64,000 nucleotides of DNA from Bacteroidia bacterium (GTDB lineage: Bacteria > Bacteroidota > Bacteroidia > Chitinophagales > Chitinophagaceae), in assembly GCA_030426665.1 (NCBI GenBank), contig JAUHYD010000018.1, positions 1 to 64,000 on the forward strand. The letters are read 5' to 3'. Made by a program: the position numbers and the translations under genes. Positions 16,850-25,539 of the stretch are shown piece by piece; positions within the stretch are counted from its first letter, which is position 1, and the number at the start of each line of letters is the position of its first letter. Below the pieces are notes generated by a model. That model had not been told where the DNA came from. It did no database searches and saw only the letters and a program-made list of their open reading frames with translations.

Positions 16850-17266
16850 ATGAATTATCTTGAAAATTTTCTCATTATAGATGACGATAAAATCAATAAC
16901 AAGTTATGTCGTAAAATAATTGAAAAGACTTATCCTTCGTCGGAAATAGTCGATTTTACCGATCCTGTCGAAGGGTTTAGGTATTTAGAAAATACTTTTT
17001 CTGCACCTGACACGAGTAATGGTGCCATTTTGTTACTGGATATAAGCATGCCGGTATTAAATGCCTGGGACTTCCTTGAACAGTTTCACACTTTGGATGA
17101 GATCGTTAAGCAAAGAGTCTGTATATATATACTTTCGTCTTCTGTTGACGTTCGGGACATGGAGCGTGCCAACGCTAATCAATATGTCGAATATTACCTT
17201 ATCAAGCCATTGACAAGAGAGTCAATTAAACTTATGGTATACGCATTGGCCAAAAAGAAAAAATAG
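16850..17266 (+). CDS. Single-domain response regulator
   Basis: 138 residues from the ATG at 16850 (MNYLENFLIIDDDKINNKLC). It has the acidic pocket IIDDDK, the phospho-acceptor Asp in LLLDISMPVLNAWDF, the Ser in YILSSSVDV and the conserved Lys in YYLIKPLT. No output domain follows. Such CheY-like proteins are usually phosphorylated by a distant hybrid or soluble histidine kinase; none is in this window. It is not obviously co-transcribed with the ECF sigma gene 284 bp downstream. Confidence 0.92.
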   Translation: MNYLENFLIIDDDKINNKLCRKIIEKTYPSSEIVDFTDPVEGFRYLENTFSAPDTSNGAILLLDISMPVLNAWDFLEQFHTLDEIVKQRVCIYILSSSVDVRDMERANANQYVEYYLIKPLTRESIKLMVYALAKKKK

Positions 17267-17550
17267 TCGTTTTTATATAATGCCTGGAGTATCGTAGAAC
17301 TACCTGTTGGCGTTTACGGTGATATGCATTTTTTAACTTTGTATTTGCGGGTTTATAGGTGATAGCAAAAAGTAAACTTCAAATATAATTCGACCTTTAC
17401 AGTAAATTACTTTGTTCTGGCGCTAACATTTTTTATGTATAGTACGCCTATGAATAAAGTAGGTAATGATCCGTTTTTTAATTCGTAGATTATTATTCGG
17501 TATTGTTAGCTTGGGTATAGTTTGTTTCATTAATAAAGAAGGCATGAGCA

Positions 17551-18147
17551 TTGGCTAAAGCGATTGATGTGAGCAGTCATTTTCCTACTTCAGAACAACA
17601 CTTGTCAAGACATGAGGAGTTGCGCGTTCTGATACGGGAGTGTATTGCCCTGTCAAGGCTATCTCAAAAACGCCTTTATGATATATATTCACCTGCTGCC
17701 TATGGTATTGTCAGAAAATATATTCATAATAATGAGCAAATTGCGATGGAGATCCTGAACGATGCTTTCTTTAAAGTTTTCAGAGACCTGCATCAATATT
17801 CATTTCAGGGGGCGTTTGAGGGCTGGATTAGGCGAATAGTCGTTCATACGGTGAGTGACTATCTCCGTAAGCACATGAAAACAGAAAGGCTTACCAGAGA
17901 AGTGCAACCTGAAGATGCCTATGTGAATAGTGAACCGGTGGCCAATATGTCGCATAAAGAGTTATTAGCAATAATTGAAACCCTACCGGATGCTCAAAGG
18001 AACATTTTTAATCTGTTTGTTTTTGAGAATTACTCTCATAAGGAAATAGCAAAAATGTTGGGTATGAAGCAAAACAATTGTAGATGGCACCTGAATGATG
18101 CTCGTAGAAGGTTAAAAGAAAAAATTAACGCATTAGAAAATAGGTAA
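17551..18147 (+). CDS. ECF sigma factor paired with a Dma-like anti-sigma
   Basis: 198 residues with sigma region 2 (SQKRLYDIYSPAAYGIVRKY, EQIAMEILNDAFFKVFRDLH, GWIRRIVVHTVSDYLRKHMK) and region 4 (LPDAQRNIFNLFVFENYSHK, EIAKMLGMKQNNCRWHLNDA). It starts with TTG at 17551, preceded by AAGAAGG; the GTG at 17569 is an alternative. The stop is 2 nt before the next gene, so the two are one operon and coupled. The partner is a transmembrane-plus-beta-barrel protein, as for the sigma factors regulated by dual membrane-spanning anti-sigma factors in Bacteroides thetaiotaomicron. Confidence 0.9.
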   Translation: MAKAIDVSSHFPTSEQHLSRHEELRVLIRECIALSRLSQKRLYDIYSPAAYGIVRKYIHNNEQIAMEILNDAFFKVFRDLHQYSFQGAFEGWIRRIVVHTVSDYLRKHMKTERLTREVQPEDAYVNSEPVANMSHKELLAIIETLPDAQRNIFNLFVFENYSHKEIAKMLGMKQNNCRWHLNDARRRLKEKINALENR

Positions 18148-18149
18148 AC

Positions 18150-19703
18150 GTGGAAAATAAAAAAACACACATCGATGACTTATTCCGGGATAAACTCGGT
18201 AGTTATTCGGAGCGCCCCCCGGTTGGCTCGTGGAATAACATGGATGCAAAGTTAGATTTGCTGGGTGGTGGGATTCCGACAACAGCGGCAACTTCGTCGT
18301 TTAGCCTGGCTTCTCATATCGGCATGGTTTCATTGATTGCCGTATTGGGAACTTCATTCGTTCAGAAGTTTATAAACAACGATAGTAAGTCTAAAATAGA
18401 TACTATCAGTAAGTTAGATGCTCATAATTCTATTAAAGATGTAGATGGTGTGTCGGAGAGTAGATCAATTACTCCGGTTGCGATGAATGAAAACGACAAG
18501 GATGATGATGGCAATCGTGATTTGGATAATTCCGAAATAGGTACTCTCGCTGGTTCGGGTAATGGTGAATCTCAATTGTCTGAAAATGAAGATATTGCAA
18601 CAGACAATAGAAGGAAAAGTTCTAGGTCTGAGGTGTTGAAAGCTGCTGACGCTTCCGGTGGTACTTCAAAGGTTATCGGGGCGGTTTCATCAGGTAATAG
18701 TATGGTAGTTGCGTCGACAAGTACCACGGGCACAAAGGGTGATGCAAAAAAGCCGGCACCTGAAGTTTTAAATGAAGTGAATGAATATAACGGCAATGTA
18801 AATGAAGTAGTTGGGAAAAATGCCAATGAGCATGCTGCTGTTGATGTAAACCGAAAACCAGATGCAAGAGTTCCGGAAATTGCTGCCAAAGTATTAGACA
18901 ACCCAAAAGCAAAGCCCGGATTTTCTCGTTGGGGAGTGGGTGTAAAAGCTGGCTATGAAAGGGGATTTGATAAATCTGGTTCAACGAAATATTTGGTGTC
19001 CCCATATGTTGAATATAAAATTACACCGAAGTTTGCCATAATGGTGCAGCCTGCTATTAAATATGCACAGGCGCCAAATAGAATAATTGGTGACGCGCAG
19101 ACATATTATGACGTTAAGTCAGACGGCAATGTTTCAGATAACGGAAGCAATACATCAGTAAAAGTAGAGGGTAGTACGGTTGTAACCTATTATAATGCAA
19201 AGTACCGTTATACGCAGGTGTACGACAGTATTGTTAAGACTAACACTTATGGCGGTGCATATATGGAATACGAACTTCCTGTGCTTGCCAAATATAATGT
19301 CACTGAGAAACTTGCATTGTATGGTGGTGTAAATATGATATACAGTCAGATGAAGGGTGTTAAAGAAAATACTCAAATTATTTCCGGACTTATAAATTCA
19401 AAAGATACCATGATTTCCTCTACTTCAGGAATGACTCCTGCTCCGGCTATCGGGCAAGTACTTACTTATTCTGGTGCACAATTTTCTGATTACAACGGCC
19501 CCTTATACCCTGCCACCCAGGAAAACAGTCTGCGTTTTGGTGCGATGCTGGGTTTTAGTTATGAGTACAGTGACAGATGGTTGCTTGATGCACTGGTACA
19601 GAAAAATCCGGCGCCAAGAGATGTCAGGGGAGGCGTAAATATCAACGCGCCTTTGTCATCCGCTTATTTCCGATTGGCAATTGGATACAGGATTGCTAAG
19701 TGA
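18150..19703 (+). CDS. Dual membrane-spanning anti-sigma (Dma)-like protein
   Basis: 517 residues from GTG. Order: a short cytoplasmic N-terminus (1-40: IDDLFRDKLGSYSERPPVGS, WNNMDAKLD); one inner-membrane helix (about 54-72, SHIGMVSLIAVLGTSFV); a low-complexity, Asp/Asn/Ser/Gly-rich periplasmic stretch (about 75-245) with no fold; and an outer-membrane beta-barrel of PorT/OMP_b-brl type (about 253-517, WGVGVKAGYERGFDKS to YFRLAIGYRIAK). There is no signal peptide, so the order places the sigma-binding end in the cytoplasm and the barrel in the outer membrane. This is the layout of Dma factors that gate ECF sigma activity. The position directly behind an ECF gene supports it; binding is inferred. 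Confidence 0.8.
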   Translation: MENKKTHIDDLFRDKLGSYSERPPVGSWNNMDAKLDLLGGGIPTTAATSSFSLASHIGMVSLIAVLGTSFVQKFINNDSKSKIDTISKLDAHNSIKDVDGVSESRSITPVAMNENDKDDDGNRDLDNSEIGTLAGSGNGESQLSENEDIATDNRRKSSRSEVLKAADASGGTSKVIGAVSSGNSMVVASTSTTGTKGDAKKPAPEVLNEVNEYNGNVNEVVGKNANEHAAVDVNRKPDARVPEIAAKVLDNPKAKPGFSRWGVGVKAGYERGFDKSGSTKYLVSPYVEYKITPKFAIMVQPAIKYAQAPNRIIGDAQTYYDVKSDGNVSDNGSNTSVKVEGSTVVTYYNAKYRYTQVYDSIVKTNTYGGAYMEYELPVLAKYNVTEKLALYGGVNMIYSQMKGVKENTQIISGLINSKDTMISSTSGMTPAPAIGQVLTYSGAQFSDYNGPLYPATQENSLRFGAMLGFSYEYSDRWLLDALVQKNPAPRDVRGGVNINAPLSSAYFRLAIGYRIAK

Positions 19704-19862
19704 TTTTTCATATAAACCTTATCTTTTTTTCTTAATTTTGAATTGATCTTAATCAGCAGTTTTATATAGCCCGTCACCAGTATTTGCCTTTTCGGTTTTA
19801 TTGAGTGTTTTGCATTTATTATTGCAACAGCGTATGTGAAAAAAAAAGAATAATTAAACGCC

Positions 19863-22385
19863 ATGAACAAATGTCTATACTGTCTGTATTGTATAGTTTT
19901 TATATTTGGCTTTAATATTCAATCAAGTGCGCAGATTATTTCTGATTTTGCCGGTAACGGAACAGTCGGTTACTCTGGTGACGGTGGTGCAGCAACGCTG
20001 GCGCAACTTGATTCCCCCTCATGTTTGGCCTTAGATTTAAACGGAAATATATACATTAATGATCAGTTCAATAATTGCGTTCGTAAAGTTACCCCCGGGG
20101 GCGTAATTACGACAGTTGCCGGTAATGGTTCCTTTGGTTTTTCGGGGGACGGCGGACCGGCAACAAATGCTAAGTTCAGCTCTAATTGGGGTGTGGCAAC
20201 TGATGCTTCGGGAAACTTATACATAGCAGATCAGTTAAATCACAGAATTCGTAAAGTAAATACTTCAGGTATTATAACTACTATAGCCGGGACGGGAATA
20301 TTGGGCTTCTCCGGGGATGGTGGTCCGGCATCTGATGCAAAGATGAGCTTCCCGCTGGCAATTACGGTCGACAAAGATGGAAATATCTATTTTGGCGACT
20401 TCAACAACTTCAGAGTTCGGAAAATTAATACAGCCGGCGTTATTTCGACCTATGCAGGTACCGGTATTAGTGGGTATAGCGGAGACAACGGACCCGCAAC
20501 AAATGCACAATTAAGCTACATTTTTGGTTTGGCAACTGATTTGAGTGGTAATCTGTATATATGTGATGCGCAAAATCACAGGTTACGTAAAGTTGATGCA
20601 ACGGGCAGGATATCAACAGTAGCGGGTAATGGGTCTTCTGTTTATTCCGGAGATGGATTTCCTGCTACTGCGGCGGGCCTAATCAGGCCGGTAGGCGTAT
20701 TTGTTACTCCTTCAGGAGTTATTTATATTACAGACGCTAATGATAACAGAATCAGGAAGATAGGGCGTGGTGGTATTATTGAAACCATGGCAGGTACCGG
20801 GGTTCCTGATTATTATGGTACGGGAATTTCGGCTACATCAGCACGATTGCATAGCCCCATTGGAATAGTGGTGGATACAAATGAGAATGTATATTTTTCT
20901 GATTTGATGAATGTTAGGGTTAGGAAAATTACTAATATTTTATCCTTTGTAAAAGGCGATGATGAATTACTTGCGGTTTGTGAGAATTCGGGTCCTGTCG
21001 AAATAAATGAGCTCCTTGCAGTAAAAGATGTATATGTGGGATTGACAGATGTATGGACACTGGAATCTGCGGCGGCACATGGTACTGCCACCGTGGGTTA
21101 TTCCGCAACGTCGTCAGGAGGTGTAATTACTCCGGTTGGGCTTACTTATACTCCTTATCCCGGTTATTCTGGAAATGATTCGTTTAAAGTCAAAGTAGCA
21201 AATGCATTGTCTTCGGATATAATTACCGTATATGTAAGGGTAGACCCTATGTTGTCGGCCGGCGTCATAGAGGGACCTTCGCAGGTGTGTGTCGGGGAAT
21301 CTATAATTCTGACTGATACTGCTCGGGGTGGAGTTTGGGTCACAGCTACCGGAAGAACCTCATTAACTCCTACTGATACCGGCACAAGTTGTAAGGTACT
21401 TGGGGTAACGCCAGGGGTAGATTTGATTGAATATCAGATTACCAACGCATGTGGTACTGCTGTTGTTAGCAAGTCTGTAACGGTAAATCCATTGCCATTT
21501 CCAGGTACTATTTTAGGGCCAGATGCTATTTGTATTGGATCATCGGTTCAATACAATGCTGGTATTCCGGGAGGGACATGGAGCACCGAGAATGCGAAAG
21601 CTGTTGTTGGGCCGGATGGGCTGGTAAAAGGGGTTGCTCCGGGTGTAGCTACAGTAAAATATTCTGTTGCAAATACCTGGTGTGTTGCCGCTACGATAAT
21701 AAATGTTCAGATTGATACTTTTCCGTCGCCAGGTACTCTTAATGGCCCTACAAGCGTTTGTGTGGGGTCTAGCGTCAGTTTGTCAAACTCGATTCCCGGC
21801 GGAGTATGGAGTAGCTCAAACGGTATGGTTTCTGTCAATTTCGGTGAAGTGACTGGCCTGATTGTCGGTAGTGATTTTGTAAATTATAGTATTACCAATT
21901 CGTGTGGAACAGCTGTAGCAACCATACCGATGACCGTTAAACCGGTTCCGGAAGTTCCTGAGATAAATGTGTACCGCGGGACATTGTATACAACAGGAGG
22001 GTATTCGGTGTATCAGTGGACATATAATGGGGCTGAGCTGCCCGGAGCAACAAATGATTCACTCTTTGCACAGAAGACTGGTAGTTATCAAGTTAGCGTT
22101 ACTACCGCAAGTGGCTGTTCGAGCAGCTCCGATATTTTCAATTATCCCGGTTGTGACCCCGAGGATATCTTAGTTTTTCCGAATCCTACAATCGACGAAA
22201 TTGATATTTCGTGGTGTAAAAAAGTGACAGCAAAACTGATGGCGGCTGATGGAAAGATGGTTTTGCTTGCTAAAAATGTAGATGTCCTGCATATTGGAAA
22301 TCTTGCAGCCGGCGTATACCTATTAACACTACACGACAATTTGGGAAATAAATTGAAAACGACGAAAATTCTGAAATTAAAATAA
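19863..22385 (+). CDS. NHL-repeat and Ig-like T9SS-secreted protein
   Basis: 840 residues: signal peptide (about 1-24, ending IQSSAQ); six NHL-type propeller repeats of about 54-56 residues (about 25-360; each shows YSGDGGPAT, then GN-Y-I-D, then RIRKV and G-I-T-AG); a bridging domain (about 370-460); three Ig-like repeats (about 465-740) of the same class as in the giant gene at 58608 (GVIEGPSQVCVGES, PGTILGPDAICIGSS, PGTLNGPTSVCVGSS); and a T9SS sorting domain (VFPNPTIDEIDISW to KTTKILKLK). It is probably a surface adhesin or binding protein; the ligand is unknown. It is monocistronic. Confidence 0.9.
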   Translation: MNKCLYCLYCIVFIFGFNIQSSAQIISDFAGNGTVGYSGDGGAATLAQLDSPSCLALDLNGNIYINDQFNNCVRKVTPGGVITTVAGNGSFGFSGDGGPATNAKFSSNWGVATDASGNLYIADQLNHRIRKVNTSGIITTIAGTGILGFSGDGGPASDAKMSFPLAITVDKDGNIYFGDFNNFRVRKINTAGVISTYAGTGISGYSGDNGPATNAQLSYIFGLATDLSGNLYICDAQNHRLRKVDATGRISTVAGNGSSVYSGDGFPATAAGLIRPVGVFVTPSGVIYITDANDNRIRKIGRGGIIETMAGTGVPDYYGTGISATSARLHSPIGIVVDTNENVYFSDLMNVRVRKITNILSFVKGDDELLAVCENSGPVEINELLAVKDVYVGLTDVWTLESAAAHGTATVGYSATSSGGVITPVGLTYTPYPGYSGNDSFKVKVANALSSDIITVYVRVDPMLSAGVIEGPSQVCVGESIILTDTARGGVWVTATGRTSLTPTDTGTSCKVLGVTPGVDLIEYQITNACGTAVVSKSVTVNPLPFPGTILGPDAICIGSSVQYNAGIPGGTWSTENAKAVVGPDGLVKGVAPGVATVKYSVANTWCVAATIINVQIDTFPSPGTLNGPTSVCVGSSVSLSNSIPGGVWSSSNGMVSVNFGEVTGLIVGSDFVNYSITNSCGTAVATIPMTVKPVPEVPEINVYRGTLYTTGGYSVYQWTYNGAELPGATNDSLFAQKTGSYQVSVTTASGCSSSSDIFNYPGCDPEDILVFPNPTIDEIDISWCKKVTAKLMAADGKMVLLAKNVDVLHIGNLAAGVYLLTLHDNLGNKLKTTKILKLK

Positions 22386-22407
22386 AGCTCCCCCTCAACG
22401 TATAACC

Positions 22408-23619
22408 TTATTTATCCAGCATTGTCTCCAGATGAGCAATTACGTTTTGTATCATTCTGGTTTGCTCATATTTTTCAATTACTAATTTTGTAGCGTTTTC
22501 GGCAATTTTTTCAGCTTCAGATTTATTATCGAGGGTCCATTTAATAGCTTTTGCAAACCCTTCGGGTGTTCGAGCCAGTAAAAAGTGTTTGTCTGGTTGC
22601 GCCTCAATACCCTTTATTCCCTTTGGTGTTGTTATTACCAATTTTCCGGCAGCCATAGCTTCCAGAATTTTCACCCGGATGCCACCTCCTGACCATATTG
22701 GCACAATCAGGATTTTCTTATCTGCAATAAACGCACCCGCATCCGGTACTTCGCCAAGGCACTCTACTCCTCGAACATTAATATTTTTGAACTCTTTTGG
22801 CATGTTGCGCCCTGCGAAGTAAAACTTAAAGTCGGGGCATGATTTATGAATTTTGGGAATAGCTTTGTTTAGAAACCACTTCACCCCCGATACGTTTGGC
22901 ATCCAGTCCATCGCTCCGATATGGTAGCCGACCCATTTTTCTGTTTGCGAGGATTTTTTAATTTGAGATTTGTCTATTGTAAACGGAGCAACGATTACAT
23001 TGACATTACTTTCGAGCCGAAGGGCGAGCGCAGCGTCTTTTTCGGTTATTGCCAACAATAACCCATATTCTTGCCATACTTTTCGCTCGTAGTTTCGAAT
23101 TCTTTCCGTTAGGTTTTCTAAGTAATAGTGTTTCGCGAAATTTTTTGTCTTACGGGCTACTCCTTGCCATATCTGGTACTCGACGTTATGCATTCGTAAC
23201 ACCGTCTCAGCGGAAGTGCATTTCCGTATGGTTGAAAGGTACGAACTTAGGTAGACACTCTCTATTTGAATGACATCTGGATTGAATTTTGCGATTGCAG
23301 ATTTTATCTTACGCTTGAAGCCTTCATTTGAAAATCTGACTACGTGTTCGGGCAGGCTGGAAAAGAGAAAATTCTTTAGGATTTCTTTGGGCTTTAGCTT
23401 GTTGTCAATGTTAACCCAAACAAATCGATGCAAATGCTTATAAATCTCATGTAGCGTTTCTTCTTTTACATTATGCCGGGATGTGTTCATAGACAATAGG
23501 TAGACCTGCCAGCCTGCGTTGTGGTAGCCTTCTATCATAGCGTTCATGGCCAAGTTGCCCCCATCTTTGAGTGGGTAGGGTACTCTATTCGTAAGGATAA
23601 GTATTTTTCGACCAGACAT
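22408..23619 (-). CDS. GT-B glycosyltransferase (GT4-like)
   Basis: 403 residues from the ATG at 23619 (MSGRKILILTNRVPYPLKDG). N-terminal Rossmann domain with the acceptor-side motif VPYPLKDGGNLAMNAMIEGY, and C-terminal donor domain with the GT4-type VPIWSGGGIRVKILEAMAAG and ITTPKGIKGIEA. It transfers a sugar from a nucleotide-sugar to an unknown acceptor, most likely in cell-surface glycan synthesis. It is divergent from the formyltransferase, with only 43 bp between start codons, so the pair may share regulation. Confidence 0.9.
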   Translation of the reverse strand: MSGRKILILTNRVPYPLKDGGNLAMNAMIEGYHNAGWQVYLLSMNTSRHNVKEETLHEIYKHLHRFVWVNIDNKLKPKEILKNFLFSSLPEHVVRFSNEGFKRKIKSAIAKFNPDVIQIESVYLSSYLSTIRKCTSAETVLRMHNVEYQIWQGVARKTKNFAKHYYLENLTERIRNYERKVWQEYGLLLAITEKDAALALRLESNVNVIVAPFTIDKSQIKKSSQTEKWVGYHIGAMDWMPNVSGVKWFLNKAIPKIHKSCPDFKFYFAGRNMPKEFKNINVRGVECLGEVPDAGAFIADKKILIVPIWSGGGIRVKILEAMAAGKLVITTPKGIKGIEAQPDKHFLLARTPEGFAKAIKWTLDNKSEAEKIAENATKLVIEKYEQTRMIQNVIAHLETMLDK

Positions 23620-23651
23620 TGTGATTGCAATATAAAGTAAGTTTTTAGATT

Positions 23652-23659
23652 TATTTTTG
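23652..23659 (+). promoter_or_regulatory. Promoter -7 box abutting the formyltransferase start
   Basis: TATTTTTG fits TAnnTTTG and ends 3 nt before the ATG at 23663, so the transcript would be leaderless. No well-spaced -33 TTG is present. Confidence 0.4.
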
Positions 23660-23662
23660 GGC

Positions 23663-24415
23663 ATGGATTTGAAAAAGGTAATTTTTCTCGGTTCTAAACC
23701 TATTGGATATAATTGTCTGCTTTATATTCTGGACAATCGGCAGCAACTTGGAATTGATCTTATTGGAGTTATGACCAGCGAGCGTAAGGAGTTTGGTGGC
23801 GACCATGATTTGGCAAATCTGGCTGACAGCCAAAATATTCCGGTGTACAACAGATTAGGTGACCTGCCGGACTGCGACATTATTTATTCTGTTCAGTATC
23901 ATGAAATACTAAAGCAAGAGCACATAAACAAGGCAAAACAAATTGCGGTAAACCTGCATATGGCTCCGTTGCCGGAGTACAGAGGTAGTAATCAGTTCTC
24001 CTTTGCCATTATTGATGGCAAAACTGAATTTGGTACAACTATTCACAAAATGAGTGCCGGCATTGATAGTGGAGACATTATTTTCCAGAAGCGGTTTCCT
24101 ATTCCCGAAAATTGTTGGGTAGACGAATTGTACGACCTCACCTATAAAGCTTCTTTGAATTTGTTTCGCCAGACTCTTGGACATATTGTAACAGGTACAT
24201 TCCAGACGGTCCCACAGGAGCTGTTGGAGTCAAAGTATGGCACTTCTCTGCATTATAAGGGTGAAATAAAGAAGCTAAAAGAGATAGATCTTAATTGGGA
24301 TGCGGAGAAGTTGTCCCGACATATAAGAGCTACTTACATGCCCGGTTTCGAACCGCCATATTGTTTGGTTAATGGGGAGAAAGTACATTTCCGCCGAGAC
24401 AGGAGCCCGGATTAA
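23663..24415 (+). CDS. Formyltransferase-fold enzyme, possibly sugar N-formyltransferase
   Basis: 250 residues with the formyl-transferase fold of Fmt/ArnA: VIFLGSKPIGYNCLLYIL, the catalytic Asn-x-His triad element in NLHMAPLPEYRGSNQFSF, and the Asp in SAGIDSGDIIFQKRFP. It is too short for methionyl-tRNA formyltransferase (about 310 residues) and lacks the C-terminal tRNA-binding domain. N10-formyl-THF-dependent transfer to an amino-sugar is therefore more likely. The divergent glycosyltransferase fits a surface glycan role. Its stop overlaps the DUF983 stop by 4 nt. Confidence 0.82.
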   Translation: MDLKKVIFLGSKPIGYNCLLYILDNRQQLGIDLIGVMTSERKEFGGDHDLANLADSQNIPVYNRLGDLPDCDIIYSVQYHEILKQEHINKAKQIAVNLHMAPLPEYRGSNQFSFAIIDGKTEFGTTIHKMSAGIDSGDIIFQKRFPIPENCWVDELYDLTYKASLNLFRQTLGHIVTGTFQTVPQELLESKYGTSLHYKGEIKKLKEIDLNWDAEKLSRHIRATYMPGFEPPYCLVNGEKVHFRRDRSPD

Positions 24416-24819
24416 TCTTCGATAATTACTCTGCGGGAGTTGCCGAAACCTACATATAGATACAAGTAAATCATCCGAGACAGGCGCATCAGATAGGGTT
24501 GTGCTATCAAAACGATGATCGTACTGGTAACAAGGTAATATAATACGCTATTGTCTTTGTAGGACAGCCCGAATACAGGCCAATACCAGCAGAGGTTCAA
24601 AAAAAACAGAATCATTGTGAGCGCATAATTTATGCCACCTCCATTGTTACTTTCAGATTTCATTTTCTGGCCGCATACTTCACATTCATCTTTCATTGCC
24701 AGGCATTTGCCGAGGGGAAACACACTTTTATTGACAAATACCGTGCTTTTCCGGCAGCTGGGGCATTTCATTGTCATCATCGCAGGTAGCATTGATGGTC
24801 GTTTCGAAGGAGTTTCCAT
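24412..24819 (-). CDS. DUF983 membrane protein
   Basis: 135 residues from the ATG at 24819. A zinc-ribbon-like N-terminus holds two Cys pairs (MKCPSCRKS and DECEVCGQK), followed by two membrane helices (about 70-92, YALTMILFFLNLCWYWPVF, and about 95-118). This is the standard DUF983 layout. Its function is unknown; family members are sometimes tied to cytochrome oxidase loci, which is not the case here. The convergent neighbour overlaps its last codon. Confidence 0.87.
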   Translation of the reverse strand: METPSKRPSMLPAMMTMKCPSCRKSTVFVNKSVFPLGKCLAMKDECEVCGQKMKSESNNGGGINYALTMILFFLNLCWYWPVFGLSYKDNSVLYYLVTSTIIVLIAQPYLMRLSRMIYLYLYVGFGNSRRVIIED

Positions 24820-24823
24820 AATG

Positions 24824-24831
24824 CAAAAATA
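24824..24831 (-). promoter_or_regulatory. Promoter -7 box abutting the DUF983 start
   Basis: TATTTTTG on the minus strand ends 4 nt before the ATG at 24819, again suggesting a leaderless or near-leaderless mRNA. Confidence 0.4.
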
Positions 24832-24902
24832 ATTTTTTTGCATGACATAATGGAAGTATGATTCAGTTCGACGTATACAAATCCGGATATTTATTCAGAG
24901 CC

Positions 24903-25388
24903 CTAATCTATTGGCTGACCTTCTTTAAGCGTTATTATCGTTCCCAGCCCTTTCGCCCATTCTATAAGGGACTGTTTTTCTGCCTCAGACAACTTCGCCT
25001 CTCCGTGCATCCAGGTATAACTATCCAGTGGCATTTCTCCTTCTTCAACCTCCTTAACTATCTCTCTCAATTTTTTTAGTTTTCTTTTTGTCGAGAACGT
25101 TCCGAATTCAGAAAAATTAAGCTCACGTTTGCCTTCTTTTACATGGTCCGCCAACCAGGAAGCGACTGGCTGGATGTTATTGTACCAGGGGTATTTGGTA
25201 TTGTTGCTATGGCAGTCGTAGCAAGCATTATGAAGTGTTTTTGAAACATTTTCAGGAACAGTGTAGCCAGCCATAATATCATTAGGTTGTGCACCTTCTG
25301 CGATATTTTTTTCGGGTCTTACAAATTGCATCAAAACAAGTATGGCTATAATTGTGATGCTTCCCCATTTTAGTATTTTCTTCGACAT
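24903..25388 (-). CDS. Haem-binding (Haem_bd) secreted protein
   Basis: 161 residues from the ATG at 25388 (MSKKILKWGSITII). A single N-terminal membrane anchor (about 8-22) is followed by a periplasmic domain with one c-type haem motif CYDCH and the family marks NNTKYPWYNNIQPVASWLAD, HVKEGKRELNFSEF and EGEMPLDSYTWMHGEAKL. It binds haem covalently and may carry electrons at the inner-membrane periplasmic face. It is monocistronic. Confidence 0.9.
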   Translation of the reverse strand: MSKKILKWGSITIIAILVLMQFVRPEKNIAEGAQPNDIMAGYTVPENVSKTLHNACYDCHSNNTKYPWYNNIQPVASWLADHVKEGKRELNFSEFGTFSTKRKLKKLREIVKEVEEGEMPLDSYTWMHGEAKLSEAEKQSLIEWAKGLGTIITLKEGQPID

Positions 25389-25539
25389 GATAATTTCTGT
25401 TTCCTGCAATAGTAAACAAGGTTGTTGAGAAATATTTGCAGTATCCGCATTTTTTTTAGTGACGTAAAGCTTAATTGATCGCGGTTTAACAGCGATTTTA
25501 AGAGGGATGTCCTAAATTTAATGCGTTAAGTGGTAGCAT

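Noticed and set aside
18572-19005. Two frames antisense to the Dma-like gene
   Set aside because: Shadow frames over the low-complexity region.
23663-24415. Methionyl-tRNA formyltransferase fmt
   Set aside because: Too short and lacks the C-terminal tRNA-binding domain.
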